Positions 44,973 through 56,355 of a stretch of 64,000 nucleotides of DNA are shown here, one piece after another. The notes under the pieces are model-generated. The model searched no databases. It saw nothing but the letters and a program-made list of their open reading frames with translations, and had not been told where the DNA came from. Positions within the stretch are counted from its first letter, which is position 1; every line of letters starts with the position of its first letter. The position numbers were made by a program, and so were the translations under genes. The DNA is from Populus alba (taxonomy: Eukaryota; Streptophyta; Magnoliopsida; Malpighiales; Salicaceae): NCBI RefSeq assembly GCF_005239225.2, contig NC_133297.1, positions 18,278,147-18,342,146 of the forward strand, in the 5' to 3' direction.

Positions 44973-45909
44973 TTGGTTAAATATTTTTCCTGTCCCTGTT
45001 ATAGTGATGAGGAATATTATAAGCATCTGCAGAAATTTTCTATGGACTGGTGATGCCCATAGAGGATCCTCAGCTCTAGTAGCGTGGAGGATTGTTTGTA
45101 TGCCTAAAGCTAAAGGTGGTCTGAGTTTATTTGATTTATGTGCCCACAACAGAAGCTTCCTAGCAAAACAACTATGGCATATTCATCTCAAAACTGACTC
45201 AGTTTGGATCCGGTGGATTCACCATTTTTATTTGAATAATGGCACCATTTGGAATGTTCATGCACATCATACCTCTTCACCGCTGTGGAAAGCAATTATT
45301 TCTGTTAGGGACATCATCTTCCAGCACTGTGGTGACTCGGAGGTGGAGAGTATCTCTATGATGAATAGCTGGTCTAATTCGACAGGGCACTTTCTTGCCC
45401 ATGCATATGATTTCTTCAGGCCGGTTGGATCTGCCATCTCTTGGAGTCGAGTTGTATGGGAACAATGATCTCTTCCTAAATACATCTTCATACTATGGTT
45501 GGCTGTCATGGGTAAATTAAGAACTCGAGATAGGTTGCCATTTATCCCTACTGACCCCACTTGTGCTTTCTGTCGATGTGAGGAAGAGACCCATGGCCAT
45601 CTGTTTTTTGCTTGTAGCTGGACAGTGTGCTTATGGGATAAAATTAAATCTTGGCTCAGAATTAGTAGGAGAATGTCTACCTTGAACAGTGCAATTCGTG
45701 GGTTACATTCCAAGTGGTCCAACATGGAATTTCGGATGAAAAGAGTCTCCCTGGCCATCACTGTATATCTGATCTGGGAAGAAAGAAATAAACAGGTTTC
45801 CGAAGCTAAGGCTAGAGGAGTTGATACAGTCTTCAGGAGATTTCAAATCCTGTTTTATATTGTGCTTCAATTCCATGAAAAAGATCACTTTCAAAGGGGC
45901 GTTGGGTGA
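44973..45909 (+). pseudogene. LINE ORF2 C-terminal part (thumb/zf-RVT region)
   Basis: It resumes after Copia-4: NIFPVPVIVMRNIISICRNF, FLWTGDAHRGSSALVAWR, CMPKAKGGLSLFDLCAHNRS, then a TGA at 45466 and WLAVMGKLRTRDRLPFI with the zinc-like pattern CAFCRCEEETHGHLFFAC. This is the conserved C-terminus of plant L1 ORF2. It ends at TGA 45907. No RNase H domain follows. Confidence 0.87.
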
Positions 45910-46632
45910 TCTTCCAGAATGGCAAGGTGCAGCTCTCATCTTGATATGACGTTGTTGTGGTTGAGTTTCGCCTTGTTTCTGCATGGTTTTGCATGGATTT
46001 GCAGGTGTCCTGATTGGCTGGATTCTTCTTATTCAATCATTTATGGCTGCAGCATATTAAATGCTTTCTTTTGCTGCTTTGTGCTCCCCCCATTGGCAAG
46101 CTCCTCGGCTGGCTGCTGGATTCTTTGACTAGCCGTTTCCCTTGTTGAAATCACGTGCATGGGTTCCTGTCCTTTCTCTGGTGCCTGGCTGCATGGCAGG
46201 GTTAATTTATGGTGCTGCATGGTTGCTGCATGGTCTTCACGTCCCTGCCCTGGGATGATTTATTCGTCAACCGGTTGCATCTTTTGCTGTTTTCGGTTTG
46301 TAGCCTTTGTATGGTTTTTGGCCCGGGTCTTTGTTTTTTATTCTTTGCTTTGGGTTAGGTTGGGAACCCGGTAATTTTTTGGTTCCTTTCATAACCAATA
46401 TTATTTTCAGTTGATGCTTGTTCTGCCCCTTTGGGTATGTGCCTCTCAGGTTTCGGCCTGTTGTTTTCAGCTTGTATTCTACTTATTTTCAGTTTTTGTT
46501 TCTTGTGGGGAGTTTATTCCCTATTAGAATTTATGTATATATTCTGAACTCTGCTGGTTTTTAGCTTGTATTGCAAGCTCGTCTTACTCTTTTTGATCTA
46601 ATATACTTCTTACATTTGATAAAAAAAAAAAA
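45910..46632 (+). other. LINE 3' UTR and A-tail
   Basis: T/G-rich untranslated region; short open frames in it (for example around 46159) look accidental. It ends with A12 at 46621-46632, followed by the second target copy. Confidence 0.85.
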
Positions 46633-46642
46633 GAGTCAAATT

Positions 46643-47183
46643 GAAGGATAAAATAATCCCATCAAACAGTTCACGTCAAGTTAAGCTAATAAAATTTAGA
46701 GTTTATAGAAGTTTAATATTAACTAAAGAAGGAATCCTAGTCAATGTAGGAGTTATTAATGAAAAAGGATTTATAATAGACTAGTTTGTTAGAATTTTTA
46801 TTTAATTAGAATGTTTTATTTTTTATTAGATTAGTATTTTCTTTGAATAGTTTAATTCCTTAATTATTTAAAACTTGAAGTCTATAAATAAGCTTATAAT
46901 CTTAAGTATTATAAATAAATTGAGAGAGATACAGAGAAAAATTTGAAAGATATATCTTTTAAGAAAACTCTTAATAAAATATCATTTTTTTTCTTATTTT
47001 TTTTAGCTTTATTCTTATGTTTATTCTTATAAATTAATCACCACATCCTACCATTCTTTTCCAACAAAGAGGATACATTCATCTAAGGAATCTAATGTAA
47101 GAACTACAAATTTGTCCATACATGAGCAAGTTATGTTGTTAGATAAGATCGTATAATACCATAAAAAAGTTAAGAGAACAAAC
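46643..47183. other. EXA1 remnant intron 2, right part, with an LTR-like block
   Basis: AT-rich. The stretch 46789-47066 begins TGTTAGAATTTTT, contains a TATAAATA box (46885), and ends CCAACA, resembling a copia solo LTR. The flanking bases (TAGTT, AAGAG) do not match, so this remains a guess. Confidence 0.3.
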
Positions 47184-47272
47184 CCCTGTTCCTACTGCAG
47201 GCTTACTGTCGCCTGGTTTTGGCAAAAGCCACTGCGGTGACAGCGGAACTGGATTGTCGGAACCTTGAACAT
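47184..47272 (-). pseudogene. EXA1: EXA1 remnant exon 2 (PLSPQWLLPKP block)
   Basis: The acceptor TTTCATGCAG ends at 47273. The exon reads DVQGSDNPVPLSPQWLLPKP, then GDSKPAVGTG, and the donor follows GGG|GTTTGT. This is the signature N-terminal block just after the short first exon in the family. No stop is present here. I could not find exon 1 (a short start exon) upstream, up to Copia-5 or beyond it. Confidence 0.85.
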
Positions 47273-48350
47273 CTGCATGAAATAAACAGAAGGAATCAAC
47301 AAAGACATCTCTCCACATGTATCCAAACCAACAGTTGAAACAGTACGCTTGGCTATTCCATTGAATAACTGGCATTTTGATTTGAATTCCCTTGATTTAG
47401 AAGAAGCAACATAATTGCTGAGAAATTGCCAGATGATTATATTTCTTAACCCCTTAAACTTGCCGTTTAGGACAAAGACACCTACAACCTTGAAACCTTG
47501 AAACCTTGAAAAATCAGAGTATTCCATAGGAGAACAGGATATAAATAGCAAAGAAAGAGCTTAACAGTAACCCTTAGAGCTTTTCTCACCAAAATGGCTC
47601 CTCTTAGAGCTTCTCTCACCAGATTATAATCCTTTTTGGTCCATTGAAGAAAAGTAAACTGTCATACACAAGAGTATGAGTCACTGAAGCTTGACCTATA
47701 TGTTCAACCTCTAACCTTTAATTTTTAATTGATCACAAGAGTAAGAGTCATCGGCTAGAGATACACAGATTTTAACCCTTTTTATTACATGTGTATTGAT
47801 GATGGGTTGTGAGCCTAGGGTCATTTTTTGGATAGTGCCCTGTGCAGGGGATATATATGCTATCAAAATTTTGTAAAATAACTTGATAAATTATTGAAAT
47901 GGTATGGCGACTAGAAACTAACAAAGACACAAGTATGTCCATTGGCACACAAGGATACAAGGGTCAAACATGCGTGTGTAAAAATATTTGCTCAATTTCA
48001 GGATTTAGAATCAAATTTCTGGGTCGTTACTACTACCACCCAACCCAAAATCAATTCATCAGACAAAAAAAAATAAAAAATATAGAAACACAAAATCAAA
48101 ATAGAAAATTCTTTTATCTCTTGACCTCAATTTACATTTTTTTTTTAAATAAATGTTCAAAAACATCTTAATTAGAATCTCCTTATCGAATGTAACTTAT
48201 TAATATCAAGATCAATTTTTTCGTTACTCTCTCTTTCACCATAATTCAATGAATTTCTCTCTCCTCTCTCAAACCCAAATGCTGAAAAATAAAACAAATG
48301 AACTTTTGAACCATAATAAAAATTATCTTACATTTAGGATTAATCATGTA
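47273..48350. other. Interval upstream of EXA1 exon 2
   Basis: AT-rich; nothing recognisable on either strand beyond small random frames. It has a short duplicated phrase (GCTCCTCTTAGAGCTT / TAGAGCTTTTCTCACC) around 47576-47620. It ends with the Copia-5 target copy TTTTC (48351-48355). Confidence 0.4.
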
Positions 48351-48355
48351 TTTTC

Positions 48356-48600
48356 TATTAAGTTGTCAATTATTTCTAATTAATGTTTTGTTAAATCCCT
48401 ATCGATTAGGGAGTGTATGTTATGTTGATCTATTTATTAGCTTGTAACCACATTCATAAAGTTTGCTTTAATGTGGGTTGTTTTATTTCAGTTTTATGTT
48501 ACTTGTAAGGCTATATATAGCCAACTCTTGGTTTTCAATTCTATAAGATAACTTCTCCCAAAACTTATTTATTCTTTATAAAGGTTACTTTGTTTTTACA
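48356..48600 (+). repeat. Copia-5 5' LTR (245 bp)
   Basis: It starts TATTAAGTTG (the 3' copy has TGTTAAGTAG) and ends TGTTTTTACA; a TATATATAG box lies near 48515. It is followed by TT and the primer site. Confidence 0.9.
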
Positions 48601-48678
48601 TTTGGTACCAGAGCCTATCACTAGACCTGATTGAAATACAAGAAGCAACAGTCTTTTAAAGTGTGTTGTAGTGAGAAC

Positions 48679-49940
48679 ATGGTGTCAGCAAGCAGCAACT
48701 TTGTACAACCAGCAATTCCAAAATTTGACGGGCATTATGAACATTGGGCTATGCTCATGGAGAACTTTCTGAGATCGAAGGAGTTTTGGTGGAGCATTGT
48801 ATTCCTACAACAGCTACAGGAGTGGTGCTCATAGATGAACAACAGAAGGCCATTGAAGATCAAACATTGAAGGACCTGAAGGCAAAGAATTACCTCTTTC
48901 AAGCAATTGATTGCTCTATTCTAGAGACCATCCTGAACAAAGACACAACAAAGAATATTTGGGACTCATTGAAGCAGAAATATCAAGGTACCACACAAGT
49001 CAAACATGCACAACTACAGGCTTTCCGGAAGGAGTTTGAAGTTCTTCACATGAAGGTAGGAGAAATTAAGAATGAATATTTTGCTTGAACCCTTACCATA
49101 GCCAATAAGATGAAGGCAAATGGTGAGACCTTGGGAGATGTTGCTATCATTGAAATTTTTTTGAGATCCTTGACTCTCAAATTTGACTACATGGTGTGTT
49201 CTATTGAGGAATCTAAGGATATAGATACTCTCACCAATGATGAGTTGCAAAGCAGCTTGCTTGTGCATGAACAATGCATAAGCTCTCATATTGAAGAAGA
49301 ACAAACTTTGCAAGCTATTCATGAAAGTCCATCTGGAGGAAGGGATTAAGGTCGTGGAAGCTTTAGAGGAAGAGGAAGAGGACAAGGGAGACAAAACTTT
49401 GACAAGGCCACTGTGGAGTGTTATTATTGTCATAAGCTAGGACATTTTCAATATGAATGTCCTAAGCTAAAGAAGGAGGCTAACTACGTGAAAGTTGATG
49501 AGGAGATGTTGTTGATGGCCTATGTAAATTGTCAAAATGCTAACCAAGAGAGTGTGTGGTTTCTTGATTCAGGATGTAGTAATCACATGTGTGGAAAAAA
49601 GGAAATTTTCTCTGATCTTGATACAAAGTTTAGAGAATCTATAGAGCTAGGAAACAATTCAAGCATGGCAGTGATGAGAAAAGGCAACATAAGGCTTCTT
49701 GTAAATGGGATTGTTCAAATTATCACTGGGGTATTTTATGTACCTGATCAGAAAAATAATTTATTAAGCATTGGACAATTACAAGAAAAGGGACTTTCCA
49801 TTTTCATTCAATGTGGAAAGCTGAAGATCTATCATCATGAACGTAGCTTGATCATAGAGACTGTGACATCTTCAAACAAAATGTTTATGTTGCTTGCTAC
49901 ATCTCAGCCACAAGAATCTACCTGTTTCAAACAATCATAG
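48679..49940 (+). pseudogene. Copia-5 gag and protease remnant
   Basis: Starts MVSASSNFVQPAIPKFDGHY, then a frameshift near 48790. Gag continues with FQAIDCSILETILNKDTTKN, stops at 49087 (arginine place) and 49347, then an RGRGRG stretch, a knuckle CYYCHKLGHFQYEC and a protease FLDSGCSNHMCG (the DSGC form is common in this lineage). It ends in TAG after CFKQS at 49938. Confidence 0.85.
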
Positions 49941-49948
49941 AAGATTCA

Positions 49949-50830
49949 ATGCAACTTCGGCATTGCCGATATGGACATTTGGGGTTCACAGGTTTAAAAA
50001 CACTTCAACACGAAGAGATGGTACATGGTTTACCACAATTGAAGACTCCTAGAAAGCTGTGCAGAGATTGTTTGGTGGGTAAACAACATAGAGATTCATT
50101 TCCACAGAAGAGCACACGAAGAGCTTCTTATATTCTTCAACTAGTGCATGCTGATATTTGCGGGCCGATCAAACCTATCTCAAAAAGCAAGAAAAGGTAT
50201 ATGATTACCTTTATTGATGATTTTAGTCGTAAGGCGTGGGTCTACTTCTTGACTAAAAAATCAGAAGCTTTTGTCAGTTTCAAAAACTTTAAGAGTTTGG
50301 TTGAAAAGGCAACACGTTCAAACATAATCGGTCTACGTATTGATCATGGAGGTGAATTTACATCAAACAAGTTCACCAATTTTTGTCGTGAAAATGGCAT
50401 ATGTAGACAGTTGACAGATGCATATACTCCACAACAGAATAGAGTTGCAGAAAGAAAGAACAGAACCATTATGAATATGGTTCGTAGCATGCTGTCAGAA
50501 AAGAAAGTGCCAAATACATTTTGGCCTGAAGCAGTCAATTGGGCTATACATATTTTGAATCGGAGTCCAACTTTTGCAGTAAAAGATAAGACTCCAGAAG
50601 AAGCATGGAGTGGAGTTAAACCTTCAATTGAGTATTTTAAGGTTTTTGGATGTCTTTCTCATGTTCATGTCTCTGATAATAACAAAACAAAGCTAGATGA
50701 CAAAAGCAGGGGTTGTGTGTTACTTGGAGTTAGTGTAGAATCAAAGGCATACAAATTATATGATCTCATGTCTCAAAGGATCATAGTGAACAAAGACGTT
50801 GTATTTGAAGAAGATAAGAGTTGGGATTAG
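49949..50830 (+). pseudogene. Copia-5 integrase
   Basis: A 293-residue frame with HCRYGHLGFTGL, CRDCLVGKQHRD, the aspartates of HADICGP and RIDHGGEF, and E in QQNRVAERKNR (R replaces the usual G). It ends VVFEEDKSWD with TAG at 50828. The catalytic triad is present. Confidence 0.88.
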
Positions 50831-51180
50831 GACAAAAGTCATGAAGGAGCAATTAACGCTGACTTGGAATGGGGTGATAGTGAAGACAAAACATCCATAA
50901 TTGATGTCAATGAAGAAGACATATCTGTTGACAATACTACTAATCCTACAAATGAAGGGAATGACGATGACAATGCTGCTGCTCCTACATATGAAGGAAT
51001 ATATGATTTTTCTTCAAATGAATTAATTGAAGAAAACCCACCCAACTCCGATGCAGGAAAACACAGGACACCTCCAGTTTGGATGATAGATCATGTTAGT
51101 GGAGAAGGTCTTTATGATGATGAAGAAACAACAAACTTTGCTACTTTGTCGACTGATGATCCATTTTATTAGAAGATGCA

Positions 51181-52723
51181 GTGAAATATGAAATGTGGAG
51201 AAAAGCTATAGATTCAGAAATAGAGGCAATCGAGAAGAATAATACATGGCAATTGATGGAGTTACTGGCTGGAGCAAAAGTGATTGGAGTAAAGTGGGTG
51301 TATAAAACTAAGCTCAACGAGAATGGAGAAATCAATAAACACAAGGCACGACTAGTAGCCAAATGTTATGCTCAGCAGCATGGAATAGACTACACTAAAG
51401 TATTTACACATGTGGCACGATTAGATACAATTCACTTGGTGGTTGCACTTGCAGCTAAAAAAAAAAAGGACTATTTACTAGTTAGATGTAAAATCTGCAT
51501 TCTTACATGGTGAATTGAATGAGGAAGTCTTTGTGGAACAACCTTGTGGATATGTGAAAAAGGGTTGTGAGTAGATAGTGTACAAGTTGAAAAAGGCTTT
51601 ATATAGACTTAAACAAACTCCACGAGCTTGGTATAGTCGTATAGAGTCTTATTTTGTGAAGGAAGGATTTGAAAGATGTCAATATGAACATACTTTGTTC
51701 ATAAAAAACAAGGCAAGAGGTAAACTTTTGATTGTAAGTCTATATGTTGATGATCTTATATTCACAGGGAATGATGAGTCTATGTTTGTTAAGTTTAAAA
51801 GTTCTATGATGCGTGAATTTGACATGACTGACCTTGGGAAGATGAGATTTTTTCTGGGTATTGAGTTGGTCCAAAGGGCAGATGGAATATTTATTAATCA
51901 AAAGAAGTATGCACTAGAGGTATCGAAAAGGTGTAAAATGGACAGAAGCAATCCAGTCTATAATCCCATTGTTCCTGGATGTAAGCTTTCAAAAGATGCA
52001 GATGGAGTGAAGGTTGACAGTACTTTCTACAAACAAGTTGTAGGAATTTTAATGTACTTAACTACTACTCGACCAGATGTAATGTTTGCTGTGAGTCTTA
52101 TCAGTAGAAACATGGCAAATCCTACTAAGCTCCACTTGCAGGCTGCTAAAAGAATCTTAAGATATTTGAAAGGTACAATAGACTATGGTGTGTTTTACAA
52201 AAATAAAGAAGATGAGGAATTAACAGCCTACACAGACAGTGACTATGCTGAGGATTTAGAGGACATGAAAAGCACATCAAGTTAAGTTTTTAAAATGAGT
52301 TCAGGAGCTGTGTCGTGGTCTTCAAGGAAGCAACCAGTGGTGACTTTATCCACCACCGAAGTTGAATTCATTGCAATAGCCTCTTCTGCTTGTCAAGTAG
52401 TATGGCTAAGAAGAATTCTGGAAAAGCTCAGACATATTCAAAGTAAGTCTACTATTGTTTACTGTGATAACAATTCAGCAATTAAGCTTTCAAAAAATCC
52501 AGTAATGCATGGGCGCAGTAAACACATAGACGTTCACTTTCATTTTCTCCGCGAGCTTACAAAAGCAGACACTATAAAGATGATTCATTGTGGTACTCAA
52601 GATCAAATAGCAGATTTGATGACTAAGCCACTAAAACTAGATGCATTTTTTGAAGCTACGAGGATTGATGGGAGTGTGTCCAGAACTAGATATAAACTAA
52701 TTGCTAAGCAACAATCGGTTTAA
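51181..52723 (+). pseudogene. Copia-5 reverse transcriptase and RNase H remnant
   Basis: Segments: [40 protein letters not shown], a slip in an A10 run near 51460, LDVKSAFLHGELNEEVFVEQ in another frame, a TAG near 51571, YRLKQTPRAWYSRIE, and YVDD in LYVDDLIFTGND. RNase H carries YTDSDYAEDLEDMKS, then TAA at 52283, TTEVEFIAIASSACQVVWL and KPLKLDAF. Ends at TAA 52721 with a short purine stretch (AAAAGAGAA) before the 3' LTR. Confidence 0.88.
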
Positions 52724-52730
52724 AAGAGAA

Positions 52731-52975
52731 TGTTAAGTAGTCAGTTATTTCTAATTAATGTTTTGTTAAATCCCTATTGATTAGGGAGTGTATGTTATGT
52801 TGATCTATTTATTAGCTTGTAACCACATTCATAAAGTTTGCTATAATGTGGGTTGTTTTATTTCAGTTTTATGTTACTTGTAAGGCTATATATAGTCAAC
52901 TCTTGGTTTTCAATTCTATAAGATTACTTCTCCCAAAACTTATTTATTCTTCATAAAGGTTACTCTGTTTTTACA
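52731..52975 (+). repeat. Copia-5 3' LTR (245 bp)
   Basis: TGTTAAGTAG...TTTTTACA, followed by the target copy TTTTC. Transcript-type elements (TATATATAG) match the 5' copy. Confidence 0.9.
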
Positions 52976-52980
52976 TTTTC

Positions 52981-53700
52981 TCCATGTTTTACATCATGGT
53001 CCCTTTGTCTTTTAATTTGGTTTTCTCACCACAATTTCAAACTTAATCTAAGCTAATTAAGCCAAAAAAAGGATTCAATCAAGAAAATTAAACAAATGGA
53101 TAAAAAAAAAAAGTTTAATTAAAGAGAAAAAATGAGAAGTGGAGTACTTATGTTTAATGCTCTTAAGTTTCAATCTTCTAACCATTAACTCTGTTGCTTC
53201 TAAATATTCCATTGTCAAGGAACAAAGTTCTATCTGAGGAAGAATAGTTCGATGATTGGCTGGAACATCCGAACTTAATTTCCCGCATGTGAAACTCAAC
53301 CTCAGTGGCAGTACCGTAATTAGGGTTAATTTTATGCTTCTTTAACTTACTACAACTGTTCAGGGAGAATAGCGCTTTGGCTACGGTGAATAATTTCTTA
53401 CAGCAGTTTGAAAGTGTAAATGTGATAAAAATTATTTTTTCTTGTAAATATATTCAAAAGGAAAATTGCAAAAGCAAGAACAGGAAAGGCAGCATTTAGT
53501 TCAGAAGAGAGTATAACTCTTAGACAACATGTTTGTTTAGTAAGGATCAAACAACTAGTTCGTAAGGTAATTCATACCTTTTGTCATAATCTATTTTTGG
53601 GTTATTTCCCAATTCATATTTTTTTCTCTCTTCAAAAAAAATACAAAAAAATAAAAAATATTATCAACAATACAGTAGTGAAAAAAGAATGTTAGAACGC
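52981..53700. other. Interval right of Copia-5, with one unassigned minus frame
   Basis: A minus-strand frame at 53100-53299 reads VPANHRTILPQIELCSLTME, then LEATELMVRRLKLKS. It looks more protein-like than random and has a possible GT donor (AAGTAC) after it, but I do not recognise it. The rest is AT-rich with no feature. Confidence 0.25.
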
Positions 53701-54495
53701 TCAGAAAATGGTTAAAAATTGATTGAGGAGGTCCAAAAATTAAAATTTGGCGGTATTTTATTAACTGATGAGAGCCCTGTTGACAAAGAAAATCAATTTG
53801 AGGAAGAAAAGTTCAAAATCAGATGTTTATGGACTCAATTAATGGAGGGTTTGGTTGCAAGAAAAATTGATTTTGAAGTCAATTTAGGCTTTAATTGGAA
53901 GAAATTAAAGTTCTGGGGTCAAATTATAATTTTTAAGAGTTAATTTGGTCAAATTAGGGGCTTAATTGCATAAATATTGAAGTTTCATGGCCAATTAGGG
54001 ACTTAATTAAAGAAATCCGAAACCAAGGACCAAAATGAAAAACATGCATAAATAGAGGGGCTGCAATTAAACCGAATCAGGGGCCAAATTTTAAAAATTA
54101 GAAGTTTATTGATTAATTTGAGGGTAAAATTGCATAAATCAGAGACCAAGGACCAAGTTGGAAAAGACAACTAACTTCAGGGTCGACGATTGAATTTGGT
54201 AGGGATGCAATTCAATTGATTTTTAAAATCAAAATTGCAATTGAGAACTTGATTGAACAAATCACAAATTGAGGACTAATTTGGAGTTTGACACGTTTGG
54301 CGATGTTTTCATTTAAATGAAACGGCGTGTTTTTCCTAAAATGGCGTCGTTTCATCCACTGTTCATAATAAGGAAAACAAAAGTCCGAAACGGTGCCGTT
54401 TTGAACGGCACTACAGAATTTCTTCTTCTGGACATGCAAAGATATAGGAGAAGTGACACGACCAAAAGATTGATGTCTTCTCCCAAGTGCAGGAG
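53701..54495. repeat. Diverged internal repeats next to the Athila-like LTR
   Basis: Phrases of the kind AATTAGGGGCTTAATTGCAT / AATTAGGGACTTAATTAAAG / GAGGGTAAAATTGCATAAAT / ACCAAGGACCAAAATG recur at irregular spacing from about 53943 to 54280. This style is common in plant retroelement-derived intergenic DNA. At 54320-54410 two ACGGCGTG/ACGGTGCCGTT-like phrases form partial inverted repeats. No coding block was seen. Confidence 0.45.
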
Positions 54496-54859
54496 TGTCG
54501 AAGTAATAAATAACCCGGCAAGACCGGGGTCGAACCACAGAGAGGTTAATTGTATAAATTATAAATAACAATACAACAACAACAACAATAATAGTAATAG
54601 TAATAATAATAATAATAATAATACTCAGTACGTGGCGTTGTTATACCTGAGAATGATCTAAAAGATCGGGTCACAGGTTTCCAGCCTATATACTGAGTTT
54701 ATGAAAAGATTAAAGAGATATATTATATAATATAAACAGATTTCTGATGCGAATGAACAAGGCAAGACCAACAATGTCAGGATCCTTGATCAAACACAGA
54801 GCATACTTAACGTACATAAAATATAACAAGAATGCAAATAATAATAATAATAATAGTAA

Positions 54860-54903
<44 letters not shown>

Positions 54904-56355
54904 CTAATAATAATAAAGAAGAAGAGGAAGAAATTAATGAGAACTTTGAGATGAAAGATTAATGTAAAGATTAAACAATGATAAAAACAAATGTCAAGGT
55001 TAGAGGATCCACCAATGGTATTTCAAACAAGTATAGTATAAACTCTTATTACTCAATTTGGAAACCACACACGAAGGAGGTTCCAATCAGATGATTTGTC
55101 ATTAATAGCTCATTATAAATTATTAACATGATCATATTAATTATCTTATTTACATAACACCAAACTTTTAAATATTGTCAGGAATTCATGATGTTAATTG
55201 ATGTTAACAACAAATCAAGTTCCTTTCATAGCCCACGTGTAGATAATACCATACGGTTGGGCTATGAGAGTGCTAAGCATTTGTTGTACAAAGTATTATA
55301 CAACACAAATCTAGATTAACCATTTAACAAGCAAGGTATTAAGAATTAGTAAGATAAAAAGATAAGACATGTTAATATTAAACATTAAGGTCCATGTTGA
55401 GTTTACACCATACTTGTTCTTACACCATTAGTGTAACCTTTTCACCTTGACATAATAAACTTAGCTAAACATAATGAAGAAGAGAAACATAAATAAACAA
55501 AACAAGAACATAAATAAGATACAAGTTAACTAAGGAAAGGAAAGGAAATGAAAAGCATAAACAACAAATTAATGAAAGCAAAACTTAAGAATTACAAAAA
55601 ATATAAAGAGAGAAATAAAGAGCATGAACTTGATCTGAACAACCAAGCCCCTAAATACATGGCAAATGCCTCCTTTTATAGGCCAAAATTCGGAATTATT
55701 GATTTGATGACTAATTGTTGAGTGGGTGGCCAACTTTTGACTTTGTGAAAATCCTTATCTTCTTGTCTGAATAAAACGAAAATGTTAGCATCAGAATTGG
55801 GTCCACTTGAAAGCATGAAAGTTGTAGAAAATTGACTCAACTTTCCAGGAAAAAAAATGGAGGTGATTTGGACTTCTAGAACTTCAGATATGGGCCAAAC
55901 ACTGAACAGTGTTTGGGATGCAGGACAGATTCGGACTTCTCCGTTGTTGCTATAATTTGGACTTGCAAACGGACTTCTTAGATCTTGATGAAAACATGAA
56001 AGTTGTAGGCCTATGGCTTAGCAAATCTGTGTAAAACTTTGAGGTCATTTGGACATTTAGAACTTGAGATATGACCCAATTACCGAACAGTGTTCCAGTT
56101 TGGACTGCACCAACATCTCTTTTCTAAGTTTAGCCCTCTCTTTGTCCTTTCAATTTCCATAGTTGAACTCATCAATCAATCCTTTGATTTATATGATAGG
56201 TCTGCACTTAAGATGAACATTTACCATATATTAAGGCATTTTATAGTATTAGACTTGTTATTATAAAACATGCTTTAGTTAAAGAGTTATTGATACTTTA
56301 AGTGCAGAATGATGATATAAAACCTTAATAAATATGCACTTTTAAGTACTAATCA
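54496..56355 (-). repeat. Athila-like LTR (about 1.86 kb), 3' LTR of a truncated element
   Basis: The left end TGTCGAAGTAATAAATAACC and the right end TACTAATCA (56355) are TG...CA termini. Beyond the right end is a C-rich run (minus-strand polypurine tract GGTTGGGGGGCG). Near the left end GGGGTCGAACCACAGAG resembles the GGTCGATCCCACGAGG motif of the nested Athila LTR. No second LTR is in the window. Confidence 0.65.
54836..54905. repeat. Trinucleotide microsatellite (ATA)n-(GTA)n
   Basis: About seven AAT/ATA units followed by roughly seventeen GTA units inside the Athila-like LTR. A plus-strand frame through it would encode Asn and Ser runs, but this is a repeat, not a gene. Confidence 0.9.

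Larger units (their letters stand above)
34694..46630 (+). mobile_element. L1-type LINE, nearly full length, interrupted by Copia-4
   Basis: A 12-bp target duplication AAGAGTCAAATT occurs at 34682-34693 and again at 46631-46642, just after an A-tail (46621-46632). Without Copia-4 the element is about 5.9 kb. It has a 5' UTR, ORF1 (34840-36243), ORF2 (36605-45909) with endonuclease, reverse transcriptase and a C-terminal zf-RVT-like zinc region, and a 0.7-kb 3' UTR. ORF1 has one stop; ORF2 has at least six stops and a deletion in RT. It lies in an intron of the EXA1 copy, in the opposite direction. Confidence 0.92.
1807..47272 (-). pseudogene. EXA1: EXA1-like GYF-domain protein gene, decayed and interrupted by six retroelements
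   Basis: Fragments of one protein occur on the minus strand in collinear order from 47.27 kb to 1.8 kb. They match the EXA1 family (plant GYF-domain protein that binds eIF4E-type factors and represses translation; in Arabidopsis a host factor for potexviruses). Recognisable blocks are PLSPQWLLPKPGDSKP near the N-terminus, the basic RDRWR-like region, the GYF domain at about 30950-31150, the Gln-rich middle, and the C-terminal DTSFLEYCLKQSRSEAE block. Splice sites are still visible. Lesions include stop codons at about 3397 and 8543, frameshifts at about 2478, 8347, 13930-14000 and 31119, loss of part of an exon at 13.2 kb, and coding-exon insertions. Exon 1 and the last exons were not found. 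The copy cannot encode a normal protein. Confidence 0.85.
48356..52975 (+). mobile_element. Copia-5: complete but degenerate Ty1/copia element
   Basis: The LTRs are 245 bp each (about nine differences) and the TSD is TTTTC (48351-48355 and 52976-52980). The primer site is TGGTACCAGAGCC (48603-48615), with C where the other copia elements have T. The order is gag, protease, integrase, RT, RNase H, with stops near 49087, 49347, 49938, 50828, 51169 and 51571 and a homopolymer slip near 51460. The pol wording (LKKALYxLKQTPRAWYSRIE, SSRKQPVVTLSTTE) is Tork/TAR-like, distinct from Copia-1, -2 and -6. Confidence 0.92.

Noticed and set aside
46159..46374. Cys/Trp-rich small plus-strand protein in the LINE 3' UTR
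   Set aside because: Located after the ORF2 end and before the A-tail; composition mirrors the T/G-rich UTR.
46789..47066. Confident solo copia LTR
   Set aside because: Ends look right (TG...CA, TATA box) but the flanks do not form a target duplication and no related copy is in the window; kept only as a low-confidence note.
54836..54960. Poly-Asn/poly-Ser protein
   Set aside because: It is only translation of the AAT/AGT microsatellite.
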